61,441 nucleotides of DNA from Pseudomonadota bacterium (GTDB lineage Bacteria > Pseudomonadota > Gammaproteobacteria > Burkholderiales > UBA11063). Shown piece by piece: positions 38,208 through 47,385 of the stretch. The position numbers were made by a program, and so were the translations under genes. The notes below the pieces were generated by a model. That model did not search any database. It saw nothing but the letters and a program-made list of their open reading frames with translations, and was not told the DNA's origin. The DNA is taken from contig RXKA01000062.1 of the NCBI GenBank assembly GCA_003962985.1, forward strand, positions 1 to 61,441. The letters are read 5' to 3'. Each line of letters starts with the position of its first letter. Within the stretch, counting starts at the first letter, position 1.

Positions 38208-40033
38208 CAACCTATGGTTTAATCTTTGATAGTAATCGCTATCAGTTCGCAGAAATCCAAGCCCAAGAAAAAAAACATATTCAAGTTCGCTTGCTTGATG
38301 AAAAAACAGATAAAAAAATAAAACCTGATAATTTAATCATCACATTCCAAAAATCGTTATTAGATACTCAAGTCGCAGTTGAATCAATTCGTGCCGAGTT
38401 TGGTCTTGACTTATTATGGGAATTATCAAGTGACAAACACTATTGGTCTTTGGACGAATTAAGTGAGCTTTATTTTGCAAATAATGAGATTACCTCTTTA
38501 CTTGGTTTATTCCTAGCAACTTGCGAACCAGCCATTTTCTTTAGTTATCAACATAGTGAGAAACTACTCAAACGTCATAGTAGTGAAGAGATTACCGAAC
38601 GAAAAGTTCAATATCAACGCCAACAAGAATATCAACAAAAATTTAATGCAATTTATGATGCATTACTTAAATTGGAACAGCCTAACTGGGAAATTAATCC
38701 ATTAATGATGCTACATAAACCTGATAAAAACTCATTGGAATATAAAGCACTAAATAAAGCTAGTAAAGATTTAAAATTGTCATTACTTGAATTGCTTTTT
38801 AAACTCGGATATATCAACTCAATTGAAGAATTATTAGAGAAAAACTTTATTCGTCAATATTTTCCAAATGGTACGGAACTAGCTAATTTTGAGATTGTTG
38901 ATCATGCACAAGATTTACCCTTAAATCCTGAACGCCAAGTATTTTCAATTGATGAACTAATGACAACTGAGATTGATGATGCATTTTCTATCTCCAAACA
39001 TAATGATGGCTGGTTAATCGGAATTCATATCTCAGCACCAGCTTTGAACCAAGATTTATTAGATATTGCGAGTGAGCGTCTCTCTACAGTATATTACCCA
39101 GGACATAAAATAACTATGTTACCTGAAAATGTCATTGCTCATTATAGCCTTGATCAAGGTAAAGAATTACCTGTCGTGAGTATCTATTTTGTTCTTGATA
39201 GTGAATTAAATATTCTTGAACATTATTCACAACTTGAGCGCGTTATCGTTAAGGATAATTTACGCACTGAGAACCTTGAGTTATATTTTAATCATGACAA
39301 TTTATCGCAAGAACATGGCTATCCATATGAACAAGAGTTAAAATTGTTATATAAATTTGCACTAAAACTCGAAGAATCACGGGGTAAGTCGAGTGTGAAT
39401 CAATTAATGGTTGATTATAGTTTTGCATTTAGTGATGATGGTAGAATCCAAATTAAACCACGTCTACGTGGTAATCCAATTGATAAATTGGTTAGTGAAC
39501 TAATGATATTAGCCAACTGTAGCTGGGGACGAATGTTAACTAATTCATTTGTGCCCGCAATTTATCGGGTTAAACAGCCAATGCAACCAGTAGTCATGAC
39601 ATTGACACCCAATTCTCACACAGGACTAAATGTTGATTATTATACATGGGCAAGCTCACCACTACGAAGAGCCGTCGATTTAGTCAACCAATCACAAATT
39701 ATTAGCTTATTACAGAAACAAAAACCATTATCAGCAACTGATTATGCAGTGGCAAATGTGGTTGAGAATTTTGATGATGTTTATGGTAGTTATCTGAAAT
39801 TCCAAGATAGTATGGAACGTTATTGGTCATTACGTTATTTAGAGCAAGAGAACATTACTAAAATTAAAGCAGTATTCACTTATCGTAATAATGTACAGCT
39901 TGATGGAATTCCTCTTGTCTTAGATGTTAGCACCATTACCAAGGCACAACCAGCAGGTAGCGAGATTTGGTTAAAAATTGATAATATTAATTTTGTTAAC
40001 CAAACTTTTGAGTTTAAATTAACAACTGAATAA
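38204..40033 (+). CDS. RNase II/R-family 3'-5' exoribonuclease-like protein
   Basis: The protein has 609 residues. An RNB catalytic domain spans about residues 245-520; FSIDELMTTEIDDAFSI carries the Asp residues that bind catalytic magnesium, and YTWASSPLRRAVDLVNQ matches the C-terminal RNB signature (normally TSPIRRYxDL). The N-terminal ~240 residues are not the classic cold-shock domains of RNase R; this shorter family occurs in betaproteobacteria. It overlaps ubiB by 4 bases. Confidence 0.85.
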   Translation: MTTYGLIFDSNRYQFAEIQAQEKKHIQVRLLDEKTDKKIKPDNLIITFQKSLLDTQVAVESIRAEFGLDLLWELSSDKHYWSLDELSELYFANNEITSLLGLFLATCEPAIFFSYQHSEKLLKRHSSEEITERKVQYQRQQEYQQKFNAIYDALLKLEQPNWEINPLMMLHKPDKNSLEYKALNKASKDLKLSLLELLFKLGYINSIEELLEKNFIRQYFPNGTELANFEIVDHAQDLPLNPERQVFSIDELMTTEIDDAFSISKHNDGWLIGIHISAPALNQDLLDIASERLSTVYYPGHKITMLPENVIAHYSLDQGKELPVVSIYFVLDSELNILEHYSQLERVIVKDNLRTENLELYFNHDNLSQEHGYPYEQELKLLYKFALKLEESRGKSSVNQLMVDYSFAFSDDGRIQIKPRLRGNPIDKLVSELMILANCSWGRMLTNSFVPAIYRVKQPMQPVVMTLTPNSHTGLNVDYYTWASSPLRRAVDLVNQSQIISLLQKQKPLSATDYAVANVVENFDDVYGSYLKFQDSMERYWSLRYLEQENITKIKAVFTYRNNVQLDGIPLVLDVSTITKAQPAGSEIWLKIDNINFVNQTFEFKLTTE

Positions 40034-40034
40034 A

Positions 40035-40057
40035 AAAAGCACCTCAACGGTGCTTTT
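40035..40057. terminator. Bidirectional terminator between the RNase gene and metI
   Basis: A 9-bp perfect stem (AAAAGCACC/GGTGCTTTT, loop TCAAC) starts directly after the RNase stop and lies 14 bases from the convergent metI stop. A runs on the left and T runs on the right allow it to work on both strands. Confidence 0.88.
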
Positions 40058-40071
40058 AATTTAGATCTAAC

Positions 40072-40752
40072 TTATTTTTTACGTAACCAGCGAACTAATA
40101 AATCACCAAACATCTGGATAACTTGTACTAATACAACCATTAAAACAACGGTAATTAGCATCACATCAGTTTGAAAGCGTTGATAGCCATAACGAATCGC
40201 TAAATCACCAAGACCACCACCACCAACAGCACCCGCCATTGCGGTATATGAAACTAAAGCAATTGCCGTCACGGTAATACTAGCAATTACACTCGGTAAA
40301 ATCTCTGGCAATAAAATATGCCAAATAATTTGCCATGTAGTTGCGCCACAGCTCTCCGCCATATGGAAAATTCCATTATCAATTTCTTTCAATGCATTCT
40401 CTACTAAGCGCGCAAAAAATGGAAATGCACCAACCACTAATGGCGGAATAGTTCCTTTAGCTCCCAATGATGTACCTAATAACATGGTAGTTACAGGAAT
40501 CATTACAATCAATAGAATAATGAATGGTATTGAACGTAATACATTAATAATAAATGACAGTACATTATAGATAGGTCCATTTTGCAATAACCTACCCCGA
40601 CTAGTCAAAAATAAAACTAAACCAATTGGAATACCAATTATCGTACTAAAAAAAACTGAGAAACCTAACATAAATAATGTATCAAGTGATGCGTCTGAGA
40701 TTTCACTCCAATCAACATTAGTTAATAAGTCATTAATTATTGCTATTGCCAT
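40072..40752 (-). CDS. metI: Methionine ABC transporter permease MetI
   Basis: This inner-membrane permease of 226 residues has five or six helices. FSVFFSTIIGIPIGLVLFL, LRSIPFIILLIVMIPVTTMLLGTSLG and the EAA-loop region ESCGATTWQIIWHILLPEILP are typical of MetI. The ATG at 40752 is preceded by AGGAGA at 7 bases, so the longer frame from 40791 is not used. The gene follows metN. No metQ substrate-binding protein lies nearby. Confidence 0.94.
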   Translation of the reverse strand: MAIAIINDLLTNVDWSEISDASLDTLFMLGFSVFFSTIIGIPIGLVLFLTSRGRLLQNGPIYNVLSFIINVLRSIPFIILLIVMIPVTTMLLGTSLGAKGTIPPLVVGAFPFFARLVENALKEIDNGIFHMAESCGATTWQIIWHILLPEILPSVIASITVTAIALVSYTAMAGAVGGGGLGDLAIRYGYQRFQTDVMLITVVLMVVLVQVIQMFGDLLVRWLRKK

Positions 40753-40762
40753 GATACATCTC

Positions 40763-41788
40763 CTAATAAATAGTCTCGTAGTGAACACCAAGTCTGGTCA
40801 TCACTGATTTGGCTAAACTTAAGCCATCTTCACCACCCTCAAATTCAACCAATAATTGCCCAAACGGTGTATCTTTAATTCTACCCAACTCACCGCGTAA
40901 AATACTAAATTCAACATTCGCTTCTTTAGCAACAATACTTAATAACGGCTGATAGGTCGTTTCACCAACAAAAGACAATAATAACAAATGGCGATTAGCA
41001 TTTTTCTCAAACTGGTAAAATTGCTGAACATTTTCCAGATATTTATCGGTTTCTTCTTCAACAATTAATTTACGTGTTAATGCCTCACGTGGATGTAATA
41101 AAACATCAACTGCATTACCCAATTCAATAATACGCCCACCATCAATCACCGCTACCTTATCGCAAATTTTACGTACGACTTCCAACTCATGAGTAATTAA
41201 CGCAATAGTAATACCTAATTTACGATTAATCTCTAATAATAAGTCCAAAATACTGGCAGTAGTTTGCGGATCCAATGCCGAAGTTGCTTCATCACTCAAT
41301 AACAGTTTTGGTTTGGTAATTAGTGCACGTGCAATACCCACACGTTGCTTTTGCCCACCCGATAGACTGGCTGGATATTTATTAGCAAAATCTTCTAAAC
41401 CGACTAATTGCAACATTTCTTGTACCGCAGCTTTGATTTGCGCTTTATCATGATTACCATGCAATATCAGCGGTAATGCCACATTATCAAAAATAGTTTT
41501 TGAGTTCAATAAGTTAAAATGCTGAAAAATAACCCCAATCTGTTGACGTTGAACTCTTAATTCATTCGAAGTGATTTTAGTTAAATCAATCCCATCAATA
41601 ATAATTTCGCCACTATCTGGGCGCTCTAATAAATTAAGACATTTGATGAGCGTTGACTTACCTGCCCCAGATTTTCCTATAATCCCAAAAACTTGTCCAG
41701 CTGGAACTTCAAAATTGATATCATTTAATACCTGCTGTGTTTTACCCTGATTTCGATAGCTTTTATATAAGTTTTTTACTTTTATCAT
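40763..41788 (-). CDS. metN: Methionine ABC transporter ATP-binding protein MetN
   Basis: The ATPase has 341 residues: Walker A GKSGAGKST, signature ASLSGGQKQRVGIARAL, Walker B LLLSDEATSALD and the H-loop ALITHE. The C-terminal ~95 residues form the NIL regulatory domain (FSILRGELGRIKDTPFGQLLVEFEG) that senses methionine and inhibits transport. With MetI it imports methionine. AGGA lies 9 bases before the start. Confidence 0.95.
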   Translation of the reverse strand: MIKVKNLYKSYRNQGKTQQVLNDINFEVPAGQVFGIIGKSGAGKSTLIKCLNLLERPDSGEIIIDGIDLTKITSNELRVQRQQIGVIFQHFNLLNSKTIFDNVALPLILHGNHDKAQIKAAVQEMLQLVGLEDFANKYPASLSGGQKQRVGIARALITKPKLLLSDEATSALDPQTTASILDLLLEINRKLGITIALITHELEVVRKICDKVAVIDGGRIIELGNAVDVLLHPREALTRKLIVEEETDKYLENVQQFYQFEKNANRHLLLLSFVGETTYQPLLSIVAKEANVEFSILRGELGRIKDTPFGQLLVEFEGGEDGLSLAKSVMTRLGVHYETIY

Positions 41789-42263
41789 TATACATTTTCC
41801 TATATGTAATATAAACTAACACCGAATTAACCTCGTAAGCTAACAATACATAAATCTAACAACGACAAGCTATATATGTAAGAATACGCTATAACAATCG
41901 TCCCTAAGGTTTATAACTAACTGGATTTAAAAATGAAGAGAATGGAAGAAACTGAGCAAAGTATAGTAACTATATACGCATGGTTACTCTCCGTTTAGCC
42001 GCTAACATTATCTTTGGAACTGCGCAAGCAGGAGATCAAATCCAGTTCCATAAGCAAAATTATAACTCACTTCAAAATTAAGATGGTAATATTTTTCAGA
42101 TTATTTACATGATAATAACTTAATCAACTAATTATTTAATTTTCACGCGGTTTTTTATCCAAATTAATCGATAATGAAATAAACTTAAATACTCGTCAAG
42201 AGATTAAAATCAACTACAATTATGTGTTCAAATAAATTAACTAATCACTAACTATATTCAACT
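41789..42263. other. Gene-poor gap with a possible decayed outer-membrane protein gene
   Basis: This 475-base stretch carries the metN upstream region but no full gene. A 33-codon frame (41980-42081) starts MVTLRLAANIIFGTAQAGDQ, and a frame running 42140-42235 ends in TRQEIKINYNYVFK, which looks like the last beta-strand of an outer-membrane barrel. Stops separate the two. A dead porin-like gene is possible but unproven. Confidence 0.35.
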
Positions 42264-43139
42264 ATGAAACTCATTAATTCGCCAGTTACCAGCTTTGATA
42301 TCAATGGTAAAACTATTTATATCAAACATGATGAACTACTTCACCCTGATTTAAGCGGAAATAAAGCACGTAAGCTAGCGCATTTTATTGAGCATGATTT
42401 GCCACATATTGACACATTGGTAAGCTATGGTGGTGTACAATCAAATCTGATGTTTTCTCTGTCGGCACTGGCAAAATTAAAAAAATGGCAATTTATCTAT
42501 CACAGCTATCCACCGGCTAAAACCGCGTTGCAACAAACTACAGGCAATCTTGCCCAAGCTCTTGCGAATGGGATGCAATTAGTTACCACACAACAAAACT
42601 TACGTCAAACTGTATACAATACATATAATCAGAAAAATCAATTGATTATTGAACAAGGTGGCGCGCAACTAGAGGCGGAATATGGAATTATTCAACTAGC
42701 AAATGAAATTCGTCATTGGGCACATCACAATGGTTTCACAGAGTTAGCAATTTTTTTACCATCTGGTACTGGTGTTAGCGCTTTATATTTACAAAAAAAT
42801 TTGCCCGAGTTTACTGTTTATACCACTAATTGTGTAGGCACCCCAGAGTATCTACAACAACAATGGCAAGAATTAGCACCAACAAATCACCAACCAACAA
42901 TATTACCCAATTTAACCTACCGCTTTGCCACACCAGATTATGAGCTTTGGCAAACATCCCAACTAATCAAGCAGTTGAGTAGCACTGAATTTGATTTGGT
43001 CTACGATCCTGTGGGATGGCATATTTTGCTGAATCATCTTCAGCAAATTAGTGCACCAATTTTATACATACATTGCGGTGGTTTGATCGGTAATTTAACG
43101 ATGTTTAATCGCTATAATTACAAGTATAAAATTGACTAA
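42264..43139 (+). CDS. PLP-dependent enzyme of the ACC deaminase / D-cysteine desulfhydrase family
   Basis: The protein of 291 residues is a fold-type II PLP enzyme. KHDELLHPDLSGNKARKLAHF carries the Schiff-base Lys, and LVSYGGVQSNLMFSLSALA is the pyridine-ring/carboxylate-binding segment found in 1-aminocyclopropane-1-carboxylate deaminases and D-cysteine desulfhydrases. FLPSGTGVSALYL is the phosphate-binding loop. Substrate cannot be decided from sequence; D-cysteine or another small amino acid is more likely in a non-plant bacterium. Confidence 0.85.
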   Translation: MKLINSPVTSFDINGKTIYIKHDELLHPDLSGNKARKLAHFIEHDLPHIDTLVSYGGVQSNLMFSLSALAKLKKWQFIYHSYPPAKTALQQTTGNLAQALANGMQLVTTQQNLRQTVYNTYNQKNQLIIEQGGAQLEAEYGIIQLANEIRHWAHHNGFTELAIFLPSGTGVSALYLQKNLPEFTVYTTNCVGTPEYLQQQWQELAPTNHQPTILPNLTYRFATPDYELWQTSQLIKQLSSTEFDLVYDPVGWHILLNHLQQISAPILYIHCGGLIGNLTMFNRYNYKYKID

Positions 43140-43317
43140 GAAATGATTTATTTATAAAAATTTCATGCCCTAAATTTTAGGTGTAGAATAAATACAACAC
43201 AATAACATTATTAAAAATAACCCTTTGTTTATCCTTAATTGTTTGCATGTTTTTTAACATTTATTTAATCATTGTTTTATTCTTCTTTATAAATAAGGTT
43301 AAATAACCATAAAAAAT

Positions 43318-43344
43318 TTGACGCCTTAATTGTAACTCTATACA
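43318..43344 (+). promoter_or_regulatory. Putative promoter of the 43444 outer-membrane protein
   Basis: TTGACG (43318-43323) and TATACA (43339-43344) are separated by 15 bases, shorter than ideal. They lie about 100 bases upstream of the next start codon. The rest of the 304-base gap 43140-43443 is AT-rich with no gene I can support. Confidence 0.4.
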
Positions 43345-43443
43345 ATCACTCATTATAAGGTTAAAACTGTGGTTACTATCGTAATATAACAAGCGCATCG
43401 CTGGCTAGTAACTACACTCAAATATAAATAAGGAAATTTAGTA

Positions 43444-44166
43444 ATGAAAAAGATTCTTGCAGTATTATTAGCAACATCATCAGTAGCAGTGTTTGCTGAC
43501 TCTTTCCAAGATTTTAACAATAACGTGTATGCTGGTTATAACAATATGTCTGTAAATCAAGGACAATTTGGTAATATGACTTCTTGGACAATTGGTTCAA
43601 CTATTCAAACTAAAAATGACATTTGGGTTAATGTTGAAGCAAATGACTCGGTGTATAGCCAAAAAGCCTACATTGCAAACAACGCTTTTGGTCCTTTAGG
43701 CTCTAATTATGCTCAAGCACTAGTAACTGGTAAAGTTGGTTATGCATTCCAATTCTTTGGTGATAACGATAATGGTTTCCAAGTTATCCCTTATGCAACT
43801 TATACTTATGGTACTACAATGACATTCTTAAATCAGTACTATGGTGTTGGTGTGAAACCTGAATATCGCTTGATGAATAACCTAAAATTCTCTTTAGATA
43901 TGACTGCATATGATTTAACTCAATCACCTAGTGGTCCAGTATCTGCGTTAGGTCCAACTGAAGTTAACCCTGCTCTAGCTGGTCAAAACCAATCATTAGG
44001 TTATACACAAGACTTCCGTTATACTTTGAATCCAGAGATCCAATATGATATTGCTAAGACAATACTAGTTTCTGCTGGTTACAAATATGACCAATCATTC
44101 AATAGCAACACACCAAATTCAGACGGTAACTCGACTGTATACGCAAAAGTTGGTTACTTATTCTAA
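43444..44166 (+). CDS. Small outer membrane beta-barrel protein
   Basis: This protein of 240 residues has a signal peptide MKKILAVLLATSSVAVFA, nearly identical in style to that of the 24.5-kb porin. The mature chain alternates aromatic and polar residues and ends in VYAKVGYLF with the terminal Phe. About eight to ten strands are expected. No named family is recognised. AAGGAA lies 9 bases before the start. A terminator follows, so it is a monocistronic transcript, probably abundant given its start context. Confidence 0.75.
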   Translation: MKKILAVLLATSSVAVFADSFQDFNNNVYAGYNNMSVNQGQFGNMTSWTIGSTIQTKNDIWVNVEANDSVYSQKAYIANNAFGPLGSNYAQALVTGKVGYAFQFFGDNDNGFQVIPYATYTYGTTMTFLNQYYGVGVKPEYRLMNNLKFSLDMTAYDLTQSPSGPVSALGPTEVNPALAGQNQSLGYTQDFRYTLNPEIQYDIAKTILVSAGYKYDQSFNSNTPNSDGNSTVYAKVGYLF

Positions 44167-44223
44167 AAAGTTTTGTCTCTAAGGAATCGTCTCTGCGGGG
44201 GCGGTTTTGCTTAGACAAAAAGC

Positions 44224-44254
44224 AAAAGTCGATCATAGTTGGTCGACTTTTTTT
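44224..44254 (+). terminator. Terminator of the small barrel gene
   Basis: Arms AAAAGTCGA (44224-44232) and TCGACTTTT (44243-44251), followed by three more T residues, form a classic intrinsic terminator 57 bases after the stop. Confidence 0.8.
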
Positions 44255-44349
44255 CATGTGTAGAGGCTAATTTCAATACCGCTTAGCTATTCTTGAAATT
44301 TATTGATATAGCATGGTAAAATAATTGCCAATAATTAAAAAGGTACTAT

Positions 44350-44928
44350 ATGAAATCGCTAAAATTCTTATTGTTATGTACAATGGTTGGGATAATTACA
44401 GCTTGCTCAACTGAAGCATCATTTAAAGTTAATCAACAGCTCACTTCTCCATATGTAACAGATGCAGAAAATCAAAGAAATGATGATGCTGCGCTAGAGA
44501 AAAGATTGAGTGGAATAATATCTGATCAATTACCACAAAGCAAAATTAAAGTCGTTGTAACTAATTTTGATGTTCTATTGATTGGTGAAGTTGTAAGTAA
44601 TAGCGATAAAGTACAAGCGGAGACTATTTGTAAAAGATGGCCGGGTACAAAACAAATCTTTAATTATCTAGAAGTATCAGATATACCACAAATTAATGTA
44701 AGTTCTTCATTAGCAGATAGTGTAAAAGACCGTATCTCATCTCAATATGATATCAATATTACAAATATAAAAGTTACTGCTGCCGATGGAGTAGTATACA
44801 TCATGGGAACTAATATTGGTAACTTAACAGCACTACAAGAGGCTATCAAAGGTGTTTATACTATGCCAGAAGTTCACAAAGTGGTTAACCTTGAACAACG
44901 TGGTAATCTTGACTATACGATAGACTAA
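44350..44928 (+). CDS. BON-domain lipoprotein, DolP (YraP)-like
   Basis: This lipoprotein has 192 residues with lipobox ITAC (Cys at about residue 20). Two BON domains follow (about residues 47-115 and 120-190; KIKVVVTNFDVLLIGEV and ITNIKVTAADGVVYIMGTNIG). The layout and size match DolP/YraP, an outer-membrane lipoprotein that supports BAM function and envelope integrity. It is flanked by terminators on both sides and is its own unit. Confidence 0.85.
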   Translation: MKSLKFLLLCTMVGIITACSTEASFKVNQQLTSPYVTDAENQRNDDAALEKRLSGIISDQLPQSKIKVVVTNFDVLLIGEVVSNSDKVQAETICKRWPGTKQIFNYLEVSDIPQINVSSSLADSVKDRISSQYDINITNIKVTAADGVVYIMGTNIGNLTALQEAIKGVYTMPEVHKVVNLEQRGNLDYTID

Positions 44929-44949
44929 GCATTACCTCTTCATTCTAAT

Positions 44950-44981
44950 AAAATACCCTCAGTAAATCTTGAGGGTATTTT
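44950..44981. terminator. Bidirectional terminator between the BON gene and the phosphorylase gene
   Basis: A perfect 12-bp stem (44950-44961 with 44970-44981, arm AAAATACCCTCA) with an 8-base loop lies between the two convergent stop codons. Confidence 0.9.
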
Positions 44982-44999
44982 GCCAACTAAAGACTCTAT

Positions 45000-45830
45000 C
45001 TAGATCTGCTCAGCAATTAACTTAACCCAATTACCAAAATTATCAGCAACACGATTTGCAGCATTCACCACTTCACTATGATCGTGTTTGGTTGTCGCGA
45101 TTCCCGTTGCCATGTTAGTAATACATGAAATGCCCAAAACCTGCATCTTAAAGTAATTTGCCACGATTACCTCATAAACGGTTGACATACCAATAGCATC
45201 GGCACCAAGGGCTGCAAATGCACGCACTTCAGCACGAGTTTCATACGTTGGACCTGATACACTCAAATATGTACCTTGTTTTGGTGATAAATTAATTTTG
45301 GTTGCAATATTTTTTGCCAACTCTATCAATTCAAATGAATATGGCTCACTCATGTCAACAAAACGTGGACCTAATTCTGAATCATTATGACCAATTAGCG
45401 GATTATTACCCGTAAAATTAATTTGATCATCAATAATCATTAAATCCCCAACTGCAAAATTTTTATTTGCACCGCCCGCAGCATTACTAACAATTAAATT
45501 CTTAACACCCAAGAAATGTAATACTGTTACAGGCAAAACAACCTGACTAGTAGGAATACCTTCATAATAATGGAAGCGTCCCTCAAGAACAATAACCGTT
45601 TTACCATTATCTAACTGTGCCAAACTCAAACAAGCCTTGTGCCCCACCACATTGGAAGCGGGAAAACCTGGAATTTCTGCATATGGAATAGACTGCAATA
45701 CTTGTACTTTTTGCGTAAATGTTCCTAGACCAGAACCAAGAATAATCGCTGTTGTAGGTATTTCAACATTAAATTTTGAATTAATAAAATTCGCCGCAGT
45801 TTTTGCTGCCTCAATATTAAGATTAAGCAT
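45000..45830 (-). CDS. Purine nucleoside phosphorylase (trimeric PNP family)
   Basis: The enzyme has 276 residues and splits inosine, guanosine and deoxy forms with phosphate, in purine salvage. IILGSGLGTF (phosphate loop), VLEGRFHYYEG, VSNAAGGANKNF, YLSVSGPTYETRAEVRAF (base site) and GADAIGMSTVYEVIVA are typical of the trimeric PNP/MTAP family (PunA, XapA). The Glu in TYETRAE and the Asn near NMATGIA favour 6-oxopurine nucleosides. Confidence 0.93.
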   Translation of the reverse strand: MLNLNIEAAKTAANFINSKFNVEIPTTAIILGSGLGTFTQKVQVLQSIPYAEIPGFPASNVVGHKACLSLAQLDNGKTVIVLEGRFHYYEGIPTSQVVLPVTVLHFLGVKNLIVSNAAGGANKNFAVGDLMIIDDQINFTGNNPLIGHNDSELGPRFVDMSEPYSFELIELAKNIATKINLSPKQGTYLSVSGPTYETRAEVRAFAALGADAIGMSTVYEVIVANYFKMQVLGISCITNMATGIATTKHDHSEVVNAANRVADNFGNWVKLIAEQI

Positions 45831-45955
45831 TTTTGAACAATCCTTTTGACTAATGTTATTATAAATATTACCTAATACATTACATCGTTATTATACCTCA
45901 ACCACTGAGCCAACATGGTTTTTTATAGTCAGTAACAATTATTTATACAAAACAC

Positions 45956-45985
45956 TTGACAACACAGGCATACCCATGGCATAAT
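45956..45985 (+). promoter_or_regulatory. Promoter of tRNA-fMet
   Basis: A perfect -35 TTGACA (45956-45961) and -10 CATAAT (45980-45985) with an 18-base spacer lie 15 bases upstream of the tRNA. The predicted start is near 45992. Confidence 0.8.
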
Positions 45986-46000
45986 CACTACCTAATCAAT

Positions 46001-46077
<77 letters not shown>

Positions 46078-46152
46078 ATTAATTCAACACCTTACCTAAC
46101 ATAAAAAAATAAACCTTAATAAATTGTACTTACTTTTTGTACTCAAGATCTG

Positions 46153-46437
46153 TCATGGCGTAACAGTCAATATTGTAGCATCATTATTTTGATGATATTT
46201 GAAATTTCTCCCGACTAGATATTTAGCTATATCAAGCAATTTCCAGCTATACTTGCCAGTATCAACGTCAAACTTAAACGCTATTATATTTTTACCTGCA
46301 TCAATCCTACGCTTTAGCGTTCTATCAGAAATTCCCATAATATCACAATATTCCTTTCTATATATTTCATGTTTTTTATATTTGTTATATAAAAAATTAT
46401 AAATAAATTCAAGCTCTTCATCTGGTATTTTCGGCAT
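46153..46437 (-). CDS. AlpA/excisionase-like HTH protein
   Basis: This protein of 94 residues starts at ATG 46437 with AGGA 6 bases upstream. YRKEYCDIMGISDRTLKRRIDAGK is a short helix-turn-helix of the MerR/AlpA/Xis type. Such proteins serve as excisionases or as activators of integrase genes in integrated elements. It is transcribed towards the tRNA and divergently from the repressor gene. No integrase is found next to it. Confidence 0.55.
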   Translation of the reverse strand: MPKIPDEELEFIYNFLYNKYKKHEIYRKEYCDIMGISDRTLKRRIDAGKNIIAFKFDVDTGKYSWKLLDIAKYLVGRNFKYHQNNDATILTVTP

Positions 46438-46452
46438 TATGATTCCTTTCAT

Positions 46453-46692
46453 TTTTAATTAAGTTTGGTAACTTTGTATTGTTATAAAATATGAATTATT
46501 AATAAACCGAATTGTTAAAGATCAAGGTTTGTTTTTATTTATTATCATATAAAAAAAGCAAATATGCTAAAATTTATCATTAAAGCTTAAATGCAGTATG
46601 ATTATTTGTTATTAAAATTTATTATAATAATGTACATAAAGTTTAATAATAACGATATTATACATAATTAAAACATTTTGTACAAGATAAAA
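46453..46692. promoter_or_regulatory. Divergent control region of the HTH and S24 repressor genes
   Basis: This 240-base AT-rich gap separates two divergent regulator genes. A near-perfect 16-base palindrome (CATTAAAGCTTAAATG, 46578-46593) is a candidate repressor operator. Promoters must lie here, but the extreme AT content prevents a unique choice. Confidence 0.45.
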
Positions 46693-47379
46693 ATGGAAAA
46701 TAGTAATTTATTGGAATTGCAAAAGGCTCGTAAAAGCAATCTGAAAAATCTTATAAATGATTCTTATGACGGTTCAGTTGAGGCTTTTGCTGCGCTTGTA
46801 GGTAAACATAAAAACTTTATCTACTCATTATTATGGGATGTTGAAAATCCAAATAACCGAAACATAACCGATAAAATGAGTCGACTATTCGAAAAAATAC
46901 TAAATTTAGAAGCTGGATATTTAGATCGTCTTGTTGGGTCATCATCAATTGGCGATTATACGTACATAAAGTTCTTAGACATAAAAGATTCTATAGGGAC
47001 AGAAAAATTATCAATATCTGATGAAACTAGCTTTCCAATAATTGTGAATGATTTATTTAAACGTAATTTAGTGGCAGATGATCTAATTGCGGTTAGAGTT
47101 TTTGATAATAGTATGATTCCTTTTTGTGATTTTGATGATGTTGTTATTATTGATAGATCATTTCGAGAGCATCAAGAGCAACAATACTATTTGATTCGAT
47201 ATAATTTGAAGTTTTTTATTAGACGACTTGATTTTGGTTCTGAGGGCTATGTTTTTAACATCGAAAATAGCCACTCTGCTCATTTGAACACAATTAACAC
47301 TGAAACTGACAAAGATAAGCTAGACATAATAGGTATAATAGTTTTTCGGTTTCAAAGCAGTAATAAATTTATGAGGTAA
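46693..47379 (+). CDS. Phage-type S24 (LexA/CI-like) transcriptional repressor
   Basis: This protein of 228 residues starts at ATG 46693. The N-terminal part resembles an HTH domain (SVEAFAALVGKHKNFIYSLLW). The C-terminal half is an S24 peptidase domain: the catalytic Ser is in DNSMIPF (Ser140). At the usual catalytic Lys position the sequence reads FIRRLD, so the Lys is Arg177 here (a Lys is present four residues earlier). Self-cleavage may therefore be lost. Such repressors control prophages, ICEs or defence genes. It is followed 6 bases later by a membrane-protein gene. Confidence 0.8.
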   Translation: MENSNLLELQKARKSNLKNLINDSYDGSVEAFAALVGKHKNFIYSLLWDVENPNNRNITDKMSRLFEKILNLEAGYLDRLVGSSSIGDYTYIKFLDIKDSIGTEKLSISDETSFPIIVNDLFKRNLVADDLIAVRVFDNSMIPFCDFDDVVIIDRSFREHQEQQYYLIRYNLKFFIRRLDFGSEGYVFNIENSHSAHLNTINTETDKDKLDIIGIIVFRFQSSNKFMR

Positions 47380-47385
47380 ATAAAA

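Noticed and set aside
41789..42263. SAM or methionine riboswitch upstream of metN
   Set aside because: I could not identify the conserved core or a terminator/anti-terminator pair in the metN leader.
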